64,000 bases of DNA from Candidula unifasciata (taxonomy: Eukaryota > Mollusca > Gastropoda > Stylommatophora > Geomitridae): NCBI GenBank assembly GCA_905116865.2, contig CAJHNH020002530.1, positions 30,001 to 94,000 of the forward strand. The letters are read 5' to 3'. Positions 20,289 through 29,998 of the stretch are shown here, piece after piece (the first letter of the stretch is position 1; every line of letters begins with the position of its first letter). The position numbers and the translations under genes are program-made. The notes beneath the pieces are model-generated. The model saw nothing but the letters and a program-made list of their open reading frames with translations, made no database searches and was not told the DNA's origin.

Positions 20289-20389
20289 GGCTCCATGGCA
20301 CAGCGTCCAAGATGGCCCTCAGCACAGAAATTATAAGTGTGGCCAAGAGACGCAAGTTGAATGATGACTCAGATATGTACACACTGACG
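20289..20389 (+). CDS. p53: p53-family gene, exon 5 (nuclear localisation signal)
   Basis: Acceptor 'cttctgtcacag', donor 'ctgacg|gtgagt'. The 101 nt complete a Gly codon and encode LHGTASKMALSTEIISVAKR then RKLNDDSDMYTLT. KRRKL is a basic nuclear localisation signal placed as in p53/p63. The exon stops inside the tetramerisation strand (MYTLT|VKGKENF), the same boundary as human TP53 exons 9/10 (FTLQ|IRGRE). Confidence 0.93.
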
Positions 20390-20403
20390 GTGAGTGACCT
20401 TTT

Positions 20404-20673
20404 GGTTCTTTATTAATATCCTACCCCCAGAAGACGTCACAGGTAGTCCAAACATTTTAGAGGGTGGAAAGACTGGGTTTCCCGGCTTTCTGATGCTTTT
20501 AAGGACCCCAAAACATATAGAACTGGTCCTTACCCCAACCCACCTACGTCCCACGAGAAAGTGCAGCCTAGGTCCCACGACTGCATGCAGCCTATCTACC
20601 GCCATCTGAAATATTAGACTGTCCTGTGACCTGTGGATTTCCCCTGTTTGGGGTAGGATATTAATAAAGAGCC
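20404..20673. mobile_element. MITE with about 24-bp terminal inverted repeats
   Basis: Left end 'ggttctttattaatatccta' + cccc, right end 'ggggtaggatattaataaag' + agcc, reverse complements with one mismatch. It has no coding capacity. Superfamily not assigned because no clear target-site duplication was found. It begins 15 bases after the last base of exon 5. Its right end carries AATAAA. Confidence 0.75.
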
Positions 20674-20739
20674 GACTTTTTTTTTGTCATACAATTTCTG
20701 GTACCCTCGTTATTATGATCTTTTTTCCTCTCCTCATGT

Positions 20740-20975
20740 TTGTCTGGGACCCCAATGTGAGGAGGGGGGGCCTCGCTGCGGCCCCTCAAACAAGCATGTC
20801 GTAAAAGTCGACTGATCAGTAGTATTTCCAAGTCAGAGGACATCTGCCTGAGAGGCAAGGAACTGTCTGCATACATATAAACCAGATCTGTAAAACAGAT
20901 GTGCACGCAAAACAAGTTCTGGAACAAGACTAAAAGTCCTAAAGTGGATGAACAACCAGAACTTTCTGATGAACA
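20740..20975 (+). mobile_element. R280 retroposon
   Basis: 'caagcatgtcgtaaaagtcg', 'catctgcctgagaggcaagg' and 'gtggatgaacaaccagaact' in order. Confidence 0.7.
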
Positions 20976-20984
20976 TGAAGTGGA

Positions 20985-21165
20985 TCTTCTTCATTTTCTC
21001 TTTCACTGCTTCAGGTATTGAGGTTCTGCTTCTTGCTCCTCTTGTCGCTTTTATCTTTGACACTTTGTGCCATGTTAAAGTTACTCTGATGTTGTTTTTC
21101 CTTCTCATTCATTGTCTGCCTTGAGCTCCAAGCCCCTCTTCTCTTTCTGTGAAGCTGCTGAGTTC
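20985..21165 (-). mobile_element. Non-LTR tail fragment, minus strand
   Basis: 'ctctttcactgcttcaggta' to 'cctcttctctttctgtgaag' resembles the reversed tail at 12290-12560 (gttactctgatgttgttttt vs gtttctctgatgttatcctt). Confidence 0.5.
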
Positions 21166-21179
21166 TGCTTTTTTCTTTA

Positions 21180-21605
21180 GAATGAGAAAGGTGAAGATAG
21201 GGATGCTTTGAGCAGAGTGGCAAGCTTCACTGGAAAGTTCACGGGAAGTGAGCAGACTTTGAATCTTTTCTCCAGGCCATGGTGGGTAATGAGCAGGCAG
21301 ACAGATTGGCTGGATCTGCACCACTGAGTGGTGAATTGATACATGACAAGGCAAATGTAGTCAAGCCCTATGGGAAAAACAACGGAATCGGTAGAGATTA
21401 TTAAAGCCTGGAGAGAATGAGGCACCTGGGAGTAACCAGAGGGTCTGGCCGGCTCACTACACTCAGAGGAAAGGCAAGACAGACATATAACCAGATTGTG
21501 ACCGGTACCATCAGTATTGGAACTCTGCGCTGGCTGCTGAAGATGACGGAACACGCTTGGAAATGCCCTGAGTGCTGTAATGCCAATTCTCAACTCAACT
21601 CTACT
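21180..21605 (+). mobile_element. RNase H non-LTR family, C-terminal part
   Basis: VGNEQADRLAGSAPLSGELI (last RNase H block), then MRHLGVTRGSGRLTTLRGKA, GTISIGTLRWLLKM and WKCPECCNANS. Intact zinc-finger-like end. Frameshifts between the blocks. Confidence 0.75.
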
Positions 21606-21829
21606 CATTTAGAATGAGTTCTTCTTCTCGTTGAGAATGAGTTATGCTTTTCATTTGAATTGATAACACCTCTTTTGATGCATTTTATCACCATCGTCAT
21701 TGTTATTTTTATTGTGCCATCAGCTTCATACAGTGGAGTACATTGGAAGAACAATAGCTTTATCCTACTTCTTCTTCTTCATCTTAGAGTCCATGCCGTG
21801 TGGCGTTGGTAGTTAATCCACAACCTTCT

Positions 21830-22800
21830 GTCTCATGTGTACTTTCAGTCAGCTGTAGTTAATCCACAACCTTCTGTCTCGTGTGTACATTCAGTCAGCT
21901 GTAGTTAATCCACAACCTTCTGTCTCGTGTGTACTTTCAGTCAGCTGTAGTTAATCCACAACCTTCTGTCTCGTGTGTACATTCAGTCAGCTGTAGTTAA
22001 TCCACAACCTTCTGTCTCGTGTGTACTTTCAGTCAGCTGTAGTTAATCCACAACCTTCTGTCTCGTGTGTACATTCAGTCAGCTGTAGTTAATCCACAAC
22101 CTTCTGTCTCGTGTGTACTTTCAATCAGCTGTAGTTAATCCACAACCTTCTGTCTCGTGTGTACATTCAGTCAGCTGTAGTTAATCCACAACCTTCTGTC
22201 TCGTGTGTACTTTCAGTCAGCTGTAGTTAATCCACAACCTTCTGTCTCGTGTGTACATTCAGTCAGCTGTAGTTAATCCACAACCTTCTGTCTCGTGTGT
22301 ACTTTCAGTCAGCTGTAGTTAATCCACAACCTTCTGTCTCGTGTGTACTTTCAGTCAGCTGTAGTTAATCCACAACCTTCTGTCTCGTGTGTACATTCAG
22401 TCAGCTGTAGTTAATCCACAACCTTCTGTCTCGTGTGTACTTTCAATCAGCTGTAGTTAATCCACAACCTTCTGTCTCGTGTGTACTTTCAATCAGCTGT
22501 AGTTAATCCACAACCTTCTGTCTCGTGTGTACTTTCAGTCAGCTGTAGTTAATCCACAACCTTCTGTCTCGTGTGTACTTTCAATCAGCTGTAGTTAATC
22601 CACAACCTTCTGTCTCGTGTGTACTTTCAGTCAGCTCTGACACAGATGATCTTCCATGGCACGTGGCGTTGGTAGTTAATCTACAACCTTCTGTCTCGTG
22701 TGTACTTTAAATCAGCTGTAGTTAATCCACAACCTTCTGTCTCGTGTGTACTTTCAGTCAGCTGTAGTTAATCCACAACCTTCTGTCTCGTGTGTACTTT
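21830..22800. repeat. Minisatellite, 46 bp unit, about 20 copies, with dimeric higher-order pattern
   Basis: Unit agttaatccacaaccttctg + tctcgtgtgtactttcagtcagctgt in two pieces. From 21840 to 22301 'actttc' and 'acattc' variants alternate strictly, giving a 92-bp dimer; after that the order is irregular. The unit comes from the retroelement tail that follows it. Confidence 0.95.
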
Positions 22801-23260
22801 CAATCTGCTCTGACACAGATGATTTCCATACCTTGTGGCGTTTGTAGTCATGTCTATCCACAATCTTCTGTCTCGTGTAATTTCAATCAGCTCTGACACA
22901 GATGATCTTCCATGCCATGATGTCAGGCTGTCCAGCATCTTGTCTCCCTCTGCCTCTCCTTTCCTCCAACTTTCTTACCATCACAGTGTACTCCAGTTTT
23001 TCTTCACCACATGACCAAAGAACGTACATCGTCTCTTTCTGATGTGGGCAATCAGTTTTCTTTGTAAGTTTTTTTTTTAAAAAGACGTCTACATTACTCT
23101 TTTGAACTATTCAGGGTATTCTCATCCTTCGTCTATAAAACCACTTCTCCGCAGCTTCCAAATAAATGTTCACTAATTTACGAACTGTCCATGATTCACT
23201 TCAATATAGGACTTATATAGCCTTATCCTATGAAGAGATAATGTAGCCATAAAACTGTAT
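22800..23260 (-). mobile_element. Non-LTR reverse transcriptase tail, minus strand
   Basis: Reverse complement gives pieces such as FGHVVKKNWSTL and a RRGRGRQD-like basic block. The 46-bp minisatellite shares its sequence 'gacacagatgatcttccat' side. Confidence 0.55.
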
Positions 23261-23399
23261 GTTATGGCAGGGCAGACCAGGCCCTTAGCAGTCCCTGGCG
23301 GCTGGTCTAGGAGGGGAGCTCTGTCATGCAGACTGACAAAGTATTGCTCTTTAGATCAAGCAGCTTCTGTGGCCTGAATTGTTCTAAGCATTTTGGTGT

Positions 23400-23745
23400 C
23401 CCCTTTTCTCCAGGTCATGCTGGTGTGTTGGGAAATGAGCAGTCAGATAGACTGGCTGGCTCTGTGCCACTTGGTGGTGAATTGATGTATGACAAGTTAG
23501 ATATTGTGAGGGCCCTTTGGCAGCGAGGGAACAGTGCGCAGCGCAGATAGATCATTACGGTCTAAGGAGAATGGTGCTGCGAGGTATCTGGCCAACGCTC
23601 AACACTCAGGGGAAGGATGAGACGGATATAGAGTCAGATGGTTACTGGTACCATCGGAATTGGAACTCGGCTTGCTGCTAAAGATGGGGACTGAGCACTT
23701 AAGGGAGTGTCCTGAGTGCTGTGATGTAGATTTTTAATTCAACAT
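23400..23745 (+). mobile_element. RNase H non-LTR family, C-terminal part
   Basis: FSPGHAGVLGNEQSDRLAGS (RNase H end, catalytic-type His and Asp blocks), then VPLGGELMYDKLDIVRALWQ and the decayed tail ending near 'gagtgctgtgatgtagattt'. Confidence 0.75.
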
Positions 23746-23779
23746 TTTGATGTCCCCTTTCCTTTGGATTTAATAAAGT

Positions 23780-24055
23780 CCGAGAGGTGAGGAACTAACA
23801 ATCTGCATACAAACAAAGCCAGATCTGTAAATCGTATGTGCACACAAAACTCAAGTTCTTCTCTTCTCCTTGTTTGTGTTCACCGGCTGTTAACTGCGAC
23901 GAAAGGTTCTGGTTGTTTGTCCACTACTGGACTTTAGTCTTGTTCCAGAACCTGAGAGTTGCATGCACATCTGTTTTACTGATCTTACTTGTTTGTGTGC
24001 AGACTCTTGGTTTACAGCTAGTCTGCGATATCGACTTTTAGTCGTGCGCATCTGA
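23780..24055. mobile_element. Two R280 fragments in inverted orientation
   Basis: Forward part about 23785-23865 (gagaggtgaggaactaacaa, gcacacaaaactcaagttct), then reverse part about 23868-24050 (gttcaccggctgttaactgc to ctcttggtt). Confidence 0.6.
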
Positions 24056-24210
24056 TTTCTGTAAACCCTTAATTAGTCACTTTTTTGCAACACGTTTATT
24101 AACAGAAAGTGTGTCTCTTCTTCTGCCCACCAGAACAAGGTCCCAGATCCCACTCGGAAGTAGATTTATCTCTAATTACACAACTGAGTATTCCGATCAA
24201 TTGATTTCAG

Positions 24211-24332
24211 GTGAAAGGAAAGGAAAACTTTGAATTCTTGAAGAAGATGAAAGAAGTTTTGGAGTTATCTGCCCTGCTGCCAGCCCAGACGGTCGCATCT
24301 TACAGGCAGCGGCAAGCGGAATATCACAACCA
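24211..24332 (+). CDS. p53: p53-family gene, exon 6 (tetramerisation domain)
   Basis: Acceptor 'tcaattgatttcag', donor 'cacaacca|gtgagt'. 40 codons plus two bases: VKGKENFEFLKKMKEVLELS then ALLPAQTVASYRQRQAEYHN. With the YTLT of exon 5 it forms the strand-turn-helix oligomerisation motif. The Gly-x-Glu-x-Phe and Leu-rich helix follow the p63/p73 pattern, including the second-helix extension (VASYRQRQAEY) typical of p63/p73 and lost in vertebrate p53. If the next intron is retained, TGA follows at once (24334-24336). The last codon is completed as Gln by either exon 7a or 7b. Confidence 0.95.
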
Positions 24333-24399
24333 GTGAGTATTGGTTTTGTTTTCTTTCTGTTTTATCTGTATTCTTATTCTTTTTTCCTTTTTAATCTCA

Positions 24400-24830
24400 C
24401 ATTCTTCTTCTTCTCTTCCACCTTGTACCTCAGCGAAATGTCCGGGTGAGATGTAACATGCGCTGATGAGCTCTGTCAAGATCACTATTGAGACTGATTT
24501 TCTTTTCCTAAAGGCTGTTCTCAATGCCATCACTCCATATTTTCTGAGGTCTTCTTCTTGCTCCATACCTGTTGTAACGTTTCGGTGTTGCTTGCTGTGG
24601 CTGATATTACCAGGGCATTCATGTTAGGTGTCCAAAGCACTTCATTTGTTGTTGTTTGATGACTTGTTCACTGGCTATAAATTCCAGCAAGAAATTTTGG
24701 TGGCTCAGCCACTTCTGGAACTTGATCCTGTTCCAGAATTTGAGTTTTTGCATGCACATCCGTTTTACAGTTTGTTTAAGGTTAGTTAGTCGACAGATTA
24801 TCCTCATTGCATTCAAACCACTCAGTCCAT
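24400..24830 (-). mobile_element. Non-LTR reverse transcriptase tail with (GAA)n end, minus strand
   Basis: Reverse complement of 'ttccaccttgtacctcagcg', 'ctgatgagctctgtcaagat' and 'ttgagactgattttctttt' matches the plus-strand element at 14640-14890. An inserted R280-like piece lies at about 24660-24775. Confidence 0.65.
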
Positions 24831-25395
24831 AAGTGCTCGGATCCCCTCCTCAGTCAATCCTGCAGCGTGTAGCGGCTGATGACGCTAGTTCTGTGGTGGT
24901 TTATTATTATTCTTTGACTACCCGCGTAGTGTTCTTGTTTGGCGACACCCCGTTTAACTTGCTGTTCTTGAGTCTGACCATGGTTGCAGATTCACAGTTC
25001 TCAGTTGGTTCACGCAAATGTTTTAAATCTCGTACAGCATTCAGTATATCAGCCTGGTCCAAAGCTCATCCAGATTTCAGAGTAGCCTATTCTTCTTCTT
25101 CTTCTTCTTTCGTTCACCTGAAATAAATTTTGTATATCAACAGTTTTGTCTCTTGTATGAATTTCACTGTCGTTGTTAGTTCATTCAGTGGTCCATAGAG
25201 TTTACATTCCACTGTTGTTCTTTCTGGCCAAAAGGTTTGCCTTAATGTGTCAAATTCGGTGCAGTCCTGGAGTACATGCTCTGATGTCTGGGGCACCTTT
25301 CCACTGGTGCACATGGCTGATACACCTATCTTGAATTGTGTGCCTATCAGCTTGTTCATTTCCTTGTACTCCCTCATATCTTGGCACAAAAATGT
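24831..25395 (-). mobile_element. Non-LTR polyprotein C-terminus with zinc knuckle, minus strand
   Basis: Minus frame 25389-25114 reads KMCTSGKVPQ-like sequence: CTSGKVPQTSEHVLQDCTEF, the C-x(n)-TSEHxLxxC knuckle, then DTLRQTFWPERTTVECKLYG. Sequence 24831-25000 is shared with copies at 31750 and 40105. Confidence 0.7.
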
Positions 25396-25479
25396 AAGTT
25401 TAAGATTATTTGTGTGCAGTATATTGGTTCAGAATAGAGGGAATTACATGGTATAATAACTAATGTAGAGCTTTGGGAG

Positions 25480-25775
25480 AGAACTAAACAGGCTCCAGTG
25501 GACCAAGAGGTGAGGAAAAGATGCTGGCATTGGAAAGGACACACATTGAGAAAACAGGAGAGCAGCATAACTAGAATGTCTTTGCATTGGAACCCACAGG
25601 GGCATAGGAATAAAGGAAGGCCAAAAAACACATGGAGAAGAGAGCTGGAGAATGAAGTTAGAAAGATGGGGAGGACATGGCGAGAGCTCCATGCAATGTC
25701 GAAGGATAGAACGACTTGGCTGAGTTGGTTGAGGGCCTATGCTCCATTGGGGGATAGAAAGTCAGAAGAAGAAGA
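25480..25775 (+). mobile_element. Non-LTR reverse transcriptase tail with (GAA) end
   Basis: One uninterrupted frame (25498 on): RCWHWKGHTLRKQESSITRM, GHRNKGRPKNTWRRELENEV, TTWLSWLRAYAPLGDRKSEE. Inverted relatives are at 9065, 35140 and 41096, and a direct relative is at 53960. Confidence 0.75.
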
Positions 25776-25777
25776 AA

Positions 25778-25925
25778 TTGGTTCCTTGCTTCTTAGGCAG
25801 GTTCACTGTGATTTTGAAGATAACATCCCCAATCAGTCATCTAATTAGTTTGGATTAGGGGGTGGGGGGATGTAGACCCATCCCCCCTTCCCCAACCCCT
25901 TCCCCACAGTGGGACCCCGGAACAT
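25778..25925 (-). mobile_element. R280 fragment
   Basis: 'ggttccttgcttcttaggca' to 'cccacagtgggaccccggaa', without the tail side. Confidence 0.6.
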
Positions 25926-25939
25926 AAATGTAGATAATG

Positions 25940-26590
25940 TTGAATTAAGAATCGACATCATAGTACTGGGGACACTCCCATAAGCGCTCCATCCCCGTCT
26001 TCAGCAGCAAGCGAAAAGTTCCTATTCCAATGGCACCAGCAACTGTCTGATTGTATATCTGTCTTGTTTTTCCCCTGAGTGTTGAGAGTCAGCCAGATCC
26101 CCTGGTAACTCCTCGCAGTGCCATTCTCCCCAGACAGTGTGTCTCTGCGCTTTTCCCTCGCTCCCAAAGGGCCCTCACAATATCTGGCTTGTCATACATC
26201 ATTTCACTACCAAGTGGTGCAGAACCGGCCAGTCTATCTGCCTGCTCATTTCCCAACACACCAGCATAACCTGGAGAAAATATCAAAAGGACGCTAACTA
26301 CCCGGGACCTTTGAAGTGATGCTTGCCACTCTTCCCAACACACCAGCATAACCTGGAGAAAATATCAAAAGGACGCAAACTACCCGGGACCTTTGAAGTG
26401 ATGCTTCCCACTCTGCACAGAACATGCCTGTCTCCTCCATTTTCAGCATGCTCTGTGAGTCAGTTACAATCACAGCATGTGTGTACAGCTGATTCTCAAG
26501 CCAGCGGAAGGCAGCAGTGACTGCCTCCACCTCCATTCTCAAACTAGACGTGATATCATATGCAAGGTTTTGTTGCACTAAGCGATGTCC
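25940..26590 (-). mobile_element. RNase H non-LTR family, minus strand, RNase H plus tail
   Basis: Minus frame reads SSLRMEVEAVTAAFRWLENQ (catalytic Glu), HAVIVTDSQSMLKMEETG (catalytic Asp), then FSPGYAGVLGNEQADRLAGS (final block) and GVTRGSG. A 62-bp segment is duplicated in tandem (26265-26330, 26327-26395), shifting the frame. Confidence 0.8.
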
Positions 26591-26649
26591 ATTCGCTTTT
26601 GCTTCTGTGGTTAGTTATCCACCGTCATTTTTTACATTACACATTTTGA

Positions 26650-27078
26650 CTATCCTCGGAATAACGGCCCTAAATTATCAAGGCAGAAAATATACCCTAA
26701 CAGAGCCTCAGTCACGTGTCAATTGCACACTTTCGGGGACTATAACGCCACCGCCGAATTGCGAACTTCCAGCGATTTCCGCCATGGCCGAGAGTATCCT
26801 CCAGGCCGCTCACGCGGCGTGGATTGGGACTAAACTAGATGGCTAGGACTCAGCAAATAAAATGAAGGAAGCTGCAGGAAATGCGGTAGCTGCTACTTGT
26901 GAGTCCCAGCCATCTAGTTTAGCCCCAATCCACGCCACGTGGGGGAATACTCTCGGCAGTGGCAGAAGTCGCCGAAAGTGCGCAATTTAAGACGGAAGTG
27001 GGCAATTGACACGTGACTGAGGCTCTGTTATGGAATATTTTCCGCCTTGATAATTTAGGACCGTTATTCGGAGGATAG
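26650..27078. mobile_element. Foldback element: two arms of about 200 and 180 bp, 47-bp loop
   Basis: Left arm 26650-26852 starts 'ctatcctcggaataacgg'; right arm 26900-27078 ends in its complement 'ccgttattcggaggatag'. Shared blocks include 'agagcctcagtcacgtgtca' and 'actaaactagatggct'. GC is higher than in the flanks. No coding frame supported, so it is a non-autonomous inverted-repeat element of unknown superfamily. Confidence 0.8.
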
Positions 27079-27179
27079 CCCATATTTTCAAGGTTTTTGT
27101 GTGTTTACCATTGTCATTTCGTGTAATTTCTGGTTAACTGCACACTCCCTTGTCTGTTGGTTGTCCATTGTTCTCATTG

Positions 27180-27565
27180 TAGGGGGCTGCATGGTGTCCG
27201 CCTCGAGTGCTAGAGGTTCCTGGTTCAATCCCCAGTAAGGGCTGGGGATTTGTTTTTCACATGAACTTGGACTTCTAGTAATTCCCCCTGGTCTCTGGGT
27301 AGTGAGATTGGACGCCTGTGTGCATTGTTGCGCACGTAAAAGTTCCCTTGGCAGTTGGAAATCGAAAAGAGTAGCCTAACTGCGCTGCCGGGACAAAATT
27401 TGGGGTTAAAAGTATTTCAGGATCCTCTACGACGCTACAGAGCCTGTGCACTGTGCTGAGCTTCTTCAGACTCAGACTTGAGTAAGAAGAAAGAACGAAG
27501 CACTCATGGGGTACTTCTCATGTGCCATGGTGTTGATCCGTTGTTCAAACCTCAAACCTGTTCTC
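27180..27565 (+). mobile_element. S-gamma tRNA-like SINE, copy 3, most complete
   Basis: Box A-like 'gcatggtgtccgcctcgag', box B-like 'ctggttcaatccccagtaag', body through 'ttggcagttggaaatcgaaa' to 'ccgttgttcaaacctcaaac'. Confidence 0.75.
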
Positions 27566-27584
27566 ACTGTGTTAACATGCTGGA

Positions 27585-27632
27585 TTTGAAAGCGAGCATC
27601 TTATCGACTGCGCTAACGCGGCCATGTGGGTG
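27585..27632 (-). mobile_element. S-epsilon SINE head fragment, inverted
   Basis: 'ctggatttgaaagcgagcat' and 'atcgactgcgctaacgcggc' match the end of 51885-52185. Confidence 0.55.
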
Positions 27633-27799
27633 TTGTTTATGGTTTCCATTTGAGTGAAATAGAGTTGGAGAGTGAGTGAGGCAGTTTATGGAGTTATTTG
27701 TAGTAGGTGAGTGAGTGAATTAGGGGGATGGATGAGTGAATTATAGAGTTAGGGCAGTAATGTGTGAATAAGGGGGGATGTCAGTGATTTAAGGAGTTG

Positions 27800-28010
27800 T
27801 TCTTCTTATCGATCCAGCTGCGGAGCATGAGCTTTCGCCCTTTGGCCCAATGCCATAAAGTAGAATTTACATGTTTTCACAAGTTGTTCTTTTTCTCCGT
27901 ACAAGATGCTCCACTTGGAGGGAGTAGCATTCTTCTAGTCTCGTTGAGTTTTGGGCACTCTAAGAGATGATGGTCAACAGTTTTGTAGGGGTAGTTACAC
28001 AGCGGCAATA
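27800..28010 (-). mobile_element. Non-LTR family A 3' end, minus strand
   Basis: Reverse complement of 'gagcatgagctttcgccctt', 'gcccaatgccataaagtaga' and 'tactccctccaagtgg'-like blocks matches 130-350. Here the ORF is decayed. Confidence 0.8.
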
Positions 28011-28011
28011 G

Positions 28012-28510
28012 AATCATGTTAAAATTACATTACAAAATAAAGTCACATTGAAATTAGTTATGGAAATTATTAAACTTAGTTATGAAATAGGCTCATATTG
28101 AAATTAATTATAAAATAGATCCACATTAAAATGTATTATAAAATTGTTCTACGCTGAAATTAATTATAAAATTGGCCCTCTTTCAAATTAATTATGGAAT
28201 AGGTGCAGATTGTGGGGAAAGTCTATTCCTTTTCTTAGCCAGGCTCCTGCCCTTTGACTACTGACCCATAATCTTTGCCAGCCACCTGCAACTTTATGAC
28301 AATTCTTCAGAATTGATCCATACTGAGTTTACTTTATCCATTAGGCCCATATTGAAATTTCTTGTAAAAAAAAAAATGTCCATATTGAAATTTTTTGTTA
28401 CAAAATTTTCGTATTTAAATTTCTTGTAAAAAGATTTCCATATTGAAATTTCTTGTAAAAAAATCTCCATATTGAAATTTCTTGTAAAAATGTCTGAATT
28501 GAAATTACTT
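28012..28510. repeat. AT-rich minisatellite, about 30 bp unit, interrupted
   Basis: Imperfect units of 'catattgaaatttcttgtaa' or 'acattgaaattaattataaa' flank the inverted exon 7a copy (28211-28292) on both sides. Confidence 0.85.
28211..28292 (-). pseudogene. Inverted, decayed copy of p53-family exon 7a
   Basis: Read on the minus strand it carries gttgcag| acceptor bases (28292-28286), then the exon sequence: gtggctggcaaagattatgg, then GRSLAKKRNRLSP in translation, against RLAKVMGQESKGRCMAKKRK in the real exon. I count about 8 mismatches over roughly 82 bases. It has an in-frame TAG (MGQ*) and the homology stops at the Ser-Pro codons, so it is not a usable exon. Confidence 0.9.
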
Positions 28511-28692
28511 CATAAAATAGACACACATGGAGATTACAGTGTAATACAAGATACCTCAGTGATTCAGTCAGTCAGTAGCATGTCCTTTGCAGAACCTTGT
28601 TCCCATAACAACCTTCCGGCAAACTTCTCGATCACAAGCATGATGTCCAGTGTCCGATACACCCATCTGAAGATCATCCGCCACATCCTGCA

Positions 28693-28893
28693 CCCATCTT
28701 CTCTTTGGCCTTCCCCTTCCTCTCTTCCCCTTCCTCTCTTCCCCTTCCTCTCTTCCCCTTCCTCTCTTCCCCTTCCTCTCTTCCCCTTCCTCTCTTCCCC
28801 TTCCTCTCTTCCCCTTCCTCTCTTCCCCTTCCTCTCTTCCCCTTCCTCTCTTCCCCTTCCTCTCTTCCCCTTCCTCTCTTCCCCTTCCCTCAA
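28693..28893. repeat. Minisatellite, 14 bp pyrimidine unit, about 13 copies
   Basis: Unit ttccccttcctctc. All-pyrimidine on +. Three units make 14 codons, so all frames stay open; the apparent proteins are artefacts. Confidence 0.95.
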
Positions 28894-28920
28894 TGATTAG
28901 ATTATAAAATATAAATTAAA

Positions 28921-29020
28921 TTGTTGATGTTGACCACATCACCCAGCAAGTACCGACTGGGCTTGTGCCCTATATGCCCAGTATGCCTGAAGGTGTGGAA
29001 AAGGTGCTTTACTTTACTTA
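28921..29020 (+). mobile_element. S-alpha SINE, 3' part
   Basis: 'gttgaccacatcacccagca' to 'ggtgctttactttactta'. Confidence 0.65.
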
Positions 29021-29084
29021 CCACTACGTCATAAAATAGCATTGCACTGAGATTGCATTTGTTTTGTTTTTAATTAAGTGAAGG

Positions 29085-29320
29085 ACTCTTGTCACACAAC
29101 TCTGGTCACGTAACTCTGGTCACACAACTCTTGTCACCCAAGTATTGTCACACAATTCTGGTCACACAAATGATTTCACACAACTGTTTTCACACAACTC
29201 TGGTCACACAACTCTTGTCACCCAAGTATTGTCACACAATTCTGGTCACACAAATGATTTCACACAACTGTTTTCACACAACTCTGGTCACACAACTCTC
29301 ATCACCCAAGTATTGTATCA
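29085..29320. repeat. Minisatellite, 13-18 bp unit with a 93-bp higher-order copy
   Basis: 'tcacacaactctggtcacac' type units; the block at about 29114-29206 is repeated at 29207-29300. Confidence 0.9.
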
Positions 29321-29339
29321 GGCATATGGTTTTAGACCC

Positions 29340-29480
29340 AAATTTGTCAAGACCTACCAGCAGCCGATGGGTGGATGTGGTCAGCATCACGCTGGCCACC
29401 TTAACGTCTCAGGACTTTACCTGGTACTTATTGTAAAGCTAGGTCCCCCTGAGAGCCAAGGTCTTTCGTTTTGTAGAATG
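29340..29480 (-). mobile_element. S-alpha SINE fragment, inverted
   Basis: 'gtggatgtggtcagcatcac', then 'gctggccaccttaacgtctc' and 'ggtacttattgtaaagctag' correspond to the reversed S-alpha body. Confidence 0.6.
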
Positions 29481-29489
29481 ATAAAATGC

Positions 29490-29775
29490 AGATGTGGTGT
29501 TCTTGTTATCGTTTACCCGTTGTAAACTTCTGCAGAAAGTTCTGGTTCTTCATTTACTTGTCTCATTCCAGGACTTGAGCTTTGTGTGCAGTCTGGCTTA
29601 TCTGTGTGCAGACTATTGGTTCTTCGCCTCTCAGGCAGATGCACGCTGACTTACAAGGAAACTACTTTAATTAAACACCTTTTACGACATTGTGGGATAT
29701 TTACGGCAGTGGGTCTGTCCCTCCCTTTTCCCCAATAGGGTCCCCTGAACTCACACAGGGAGATGCAGGAACCAT
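29490..29775 (-). mobile_element. R280 retroposon
   Basis: 'cttgttatcgtttacccgtt', 'cagactattggttcttcgcc', 'gaactcacacagggag'. Ends about 120 bases before exon 7a. Confidence 0.7.
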
Positions 29776-29898
29776 GACCTTTGGGTCGGCAGGCAAGTAA
29801 CTGCACCAGTGCCGGTCACATAAAATAGGCCCACTTTGACATTAGATTATAAACTGTCACATGCAATCAGTCATCTGTACTGCTCTGGCTCGTTGCAG

Positions 29899-29998
29899 GC
29901 GGCTGGCAAAGGTCATGGGTCAGGAGTCAAAGGGCAGGTGCATGGCTAAGAAAAGGAAGAGACTTTCCCCCAAATCGAGCAAACTTGTCAAGAAATAG
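29899..29998 (+). CDS. p53: p53-family gene, exon 7a: alternative terminal exon of the short p53-like isoform
   Basis: Acceptor 'tggctcgttgcag'. The 100 nt complete a Gln codon and encode RLAKVMGQESKGRCMAKKRK then RLSPKSSKLVKK and TAG (29996-29998). Very basic tail with a KKRKR cluster (second NLS or DNA-contact tail, as in the p53 C-terminus) and an SP site for proline-directed kinases. Entered in the same phase as exon 7b, so the two are alternative. Supported independently by the inverted duplicate at 28211-28292, which shares the acceptor and coding part. Confidence 0.85.

Noticed and set aside
28564..28900. Pro/Leu-rich and Glu/Arg/Gly-rich frames on opposite strands
   Set aside because: 14-bp pyrimidine minisatellite gives open frames by composition alone.
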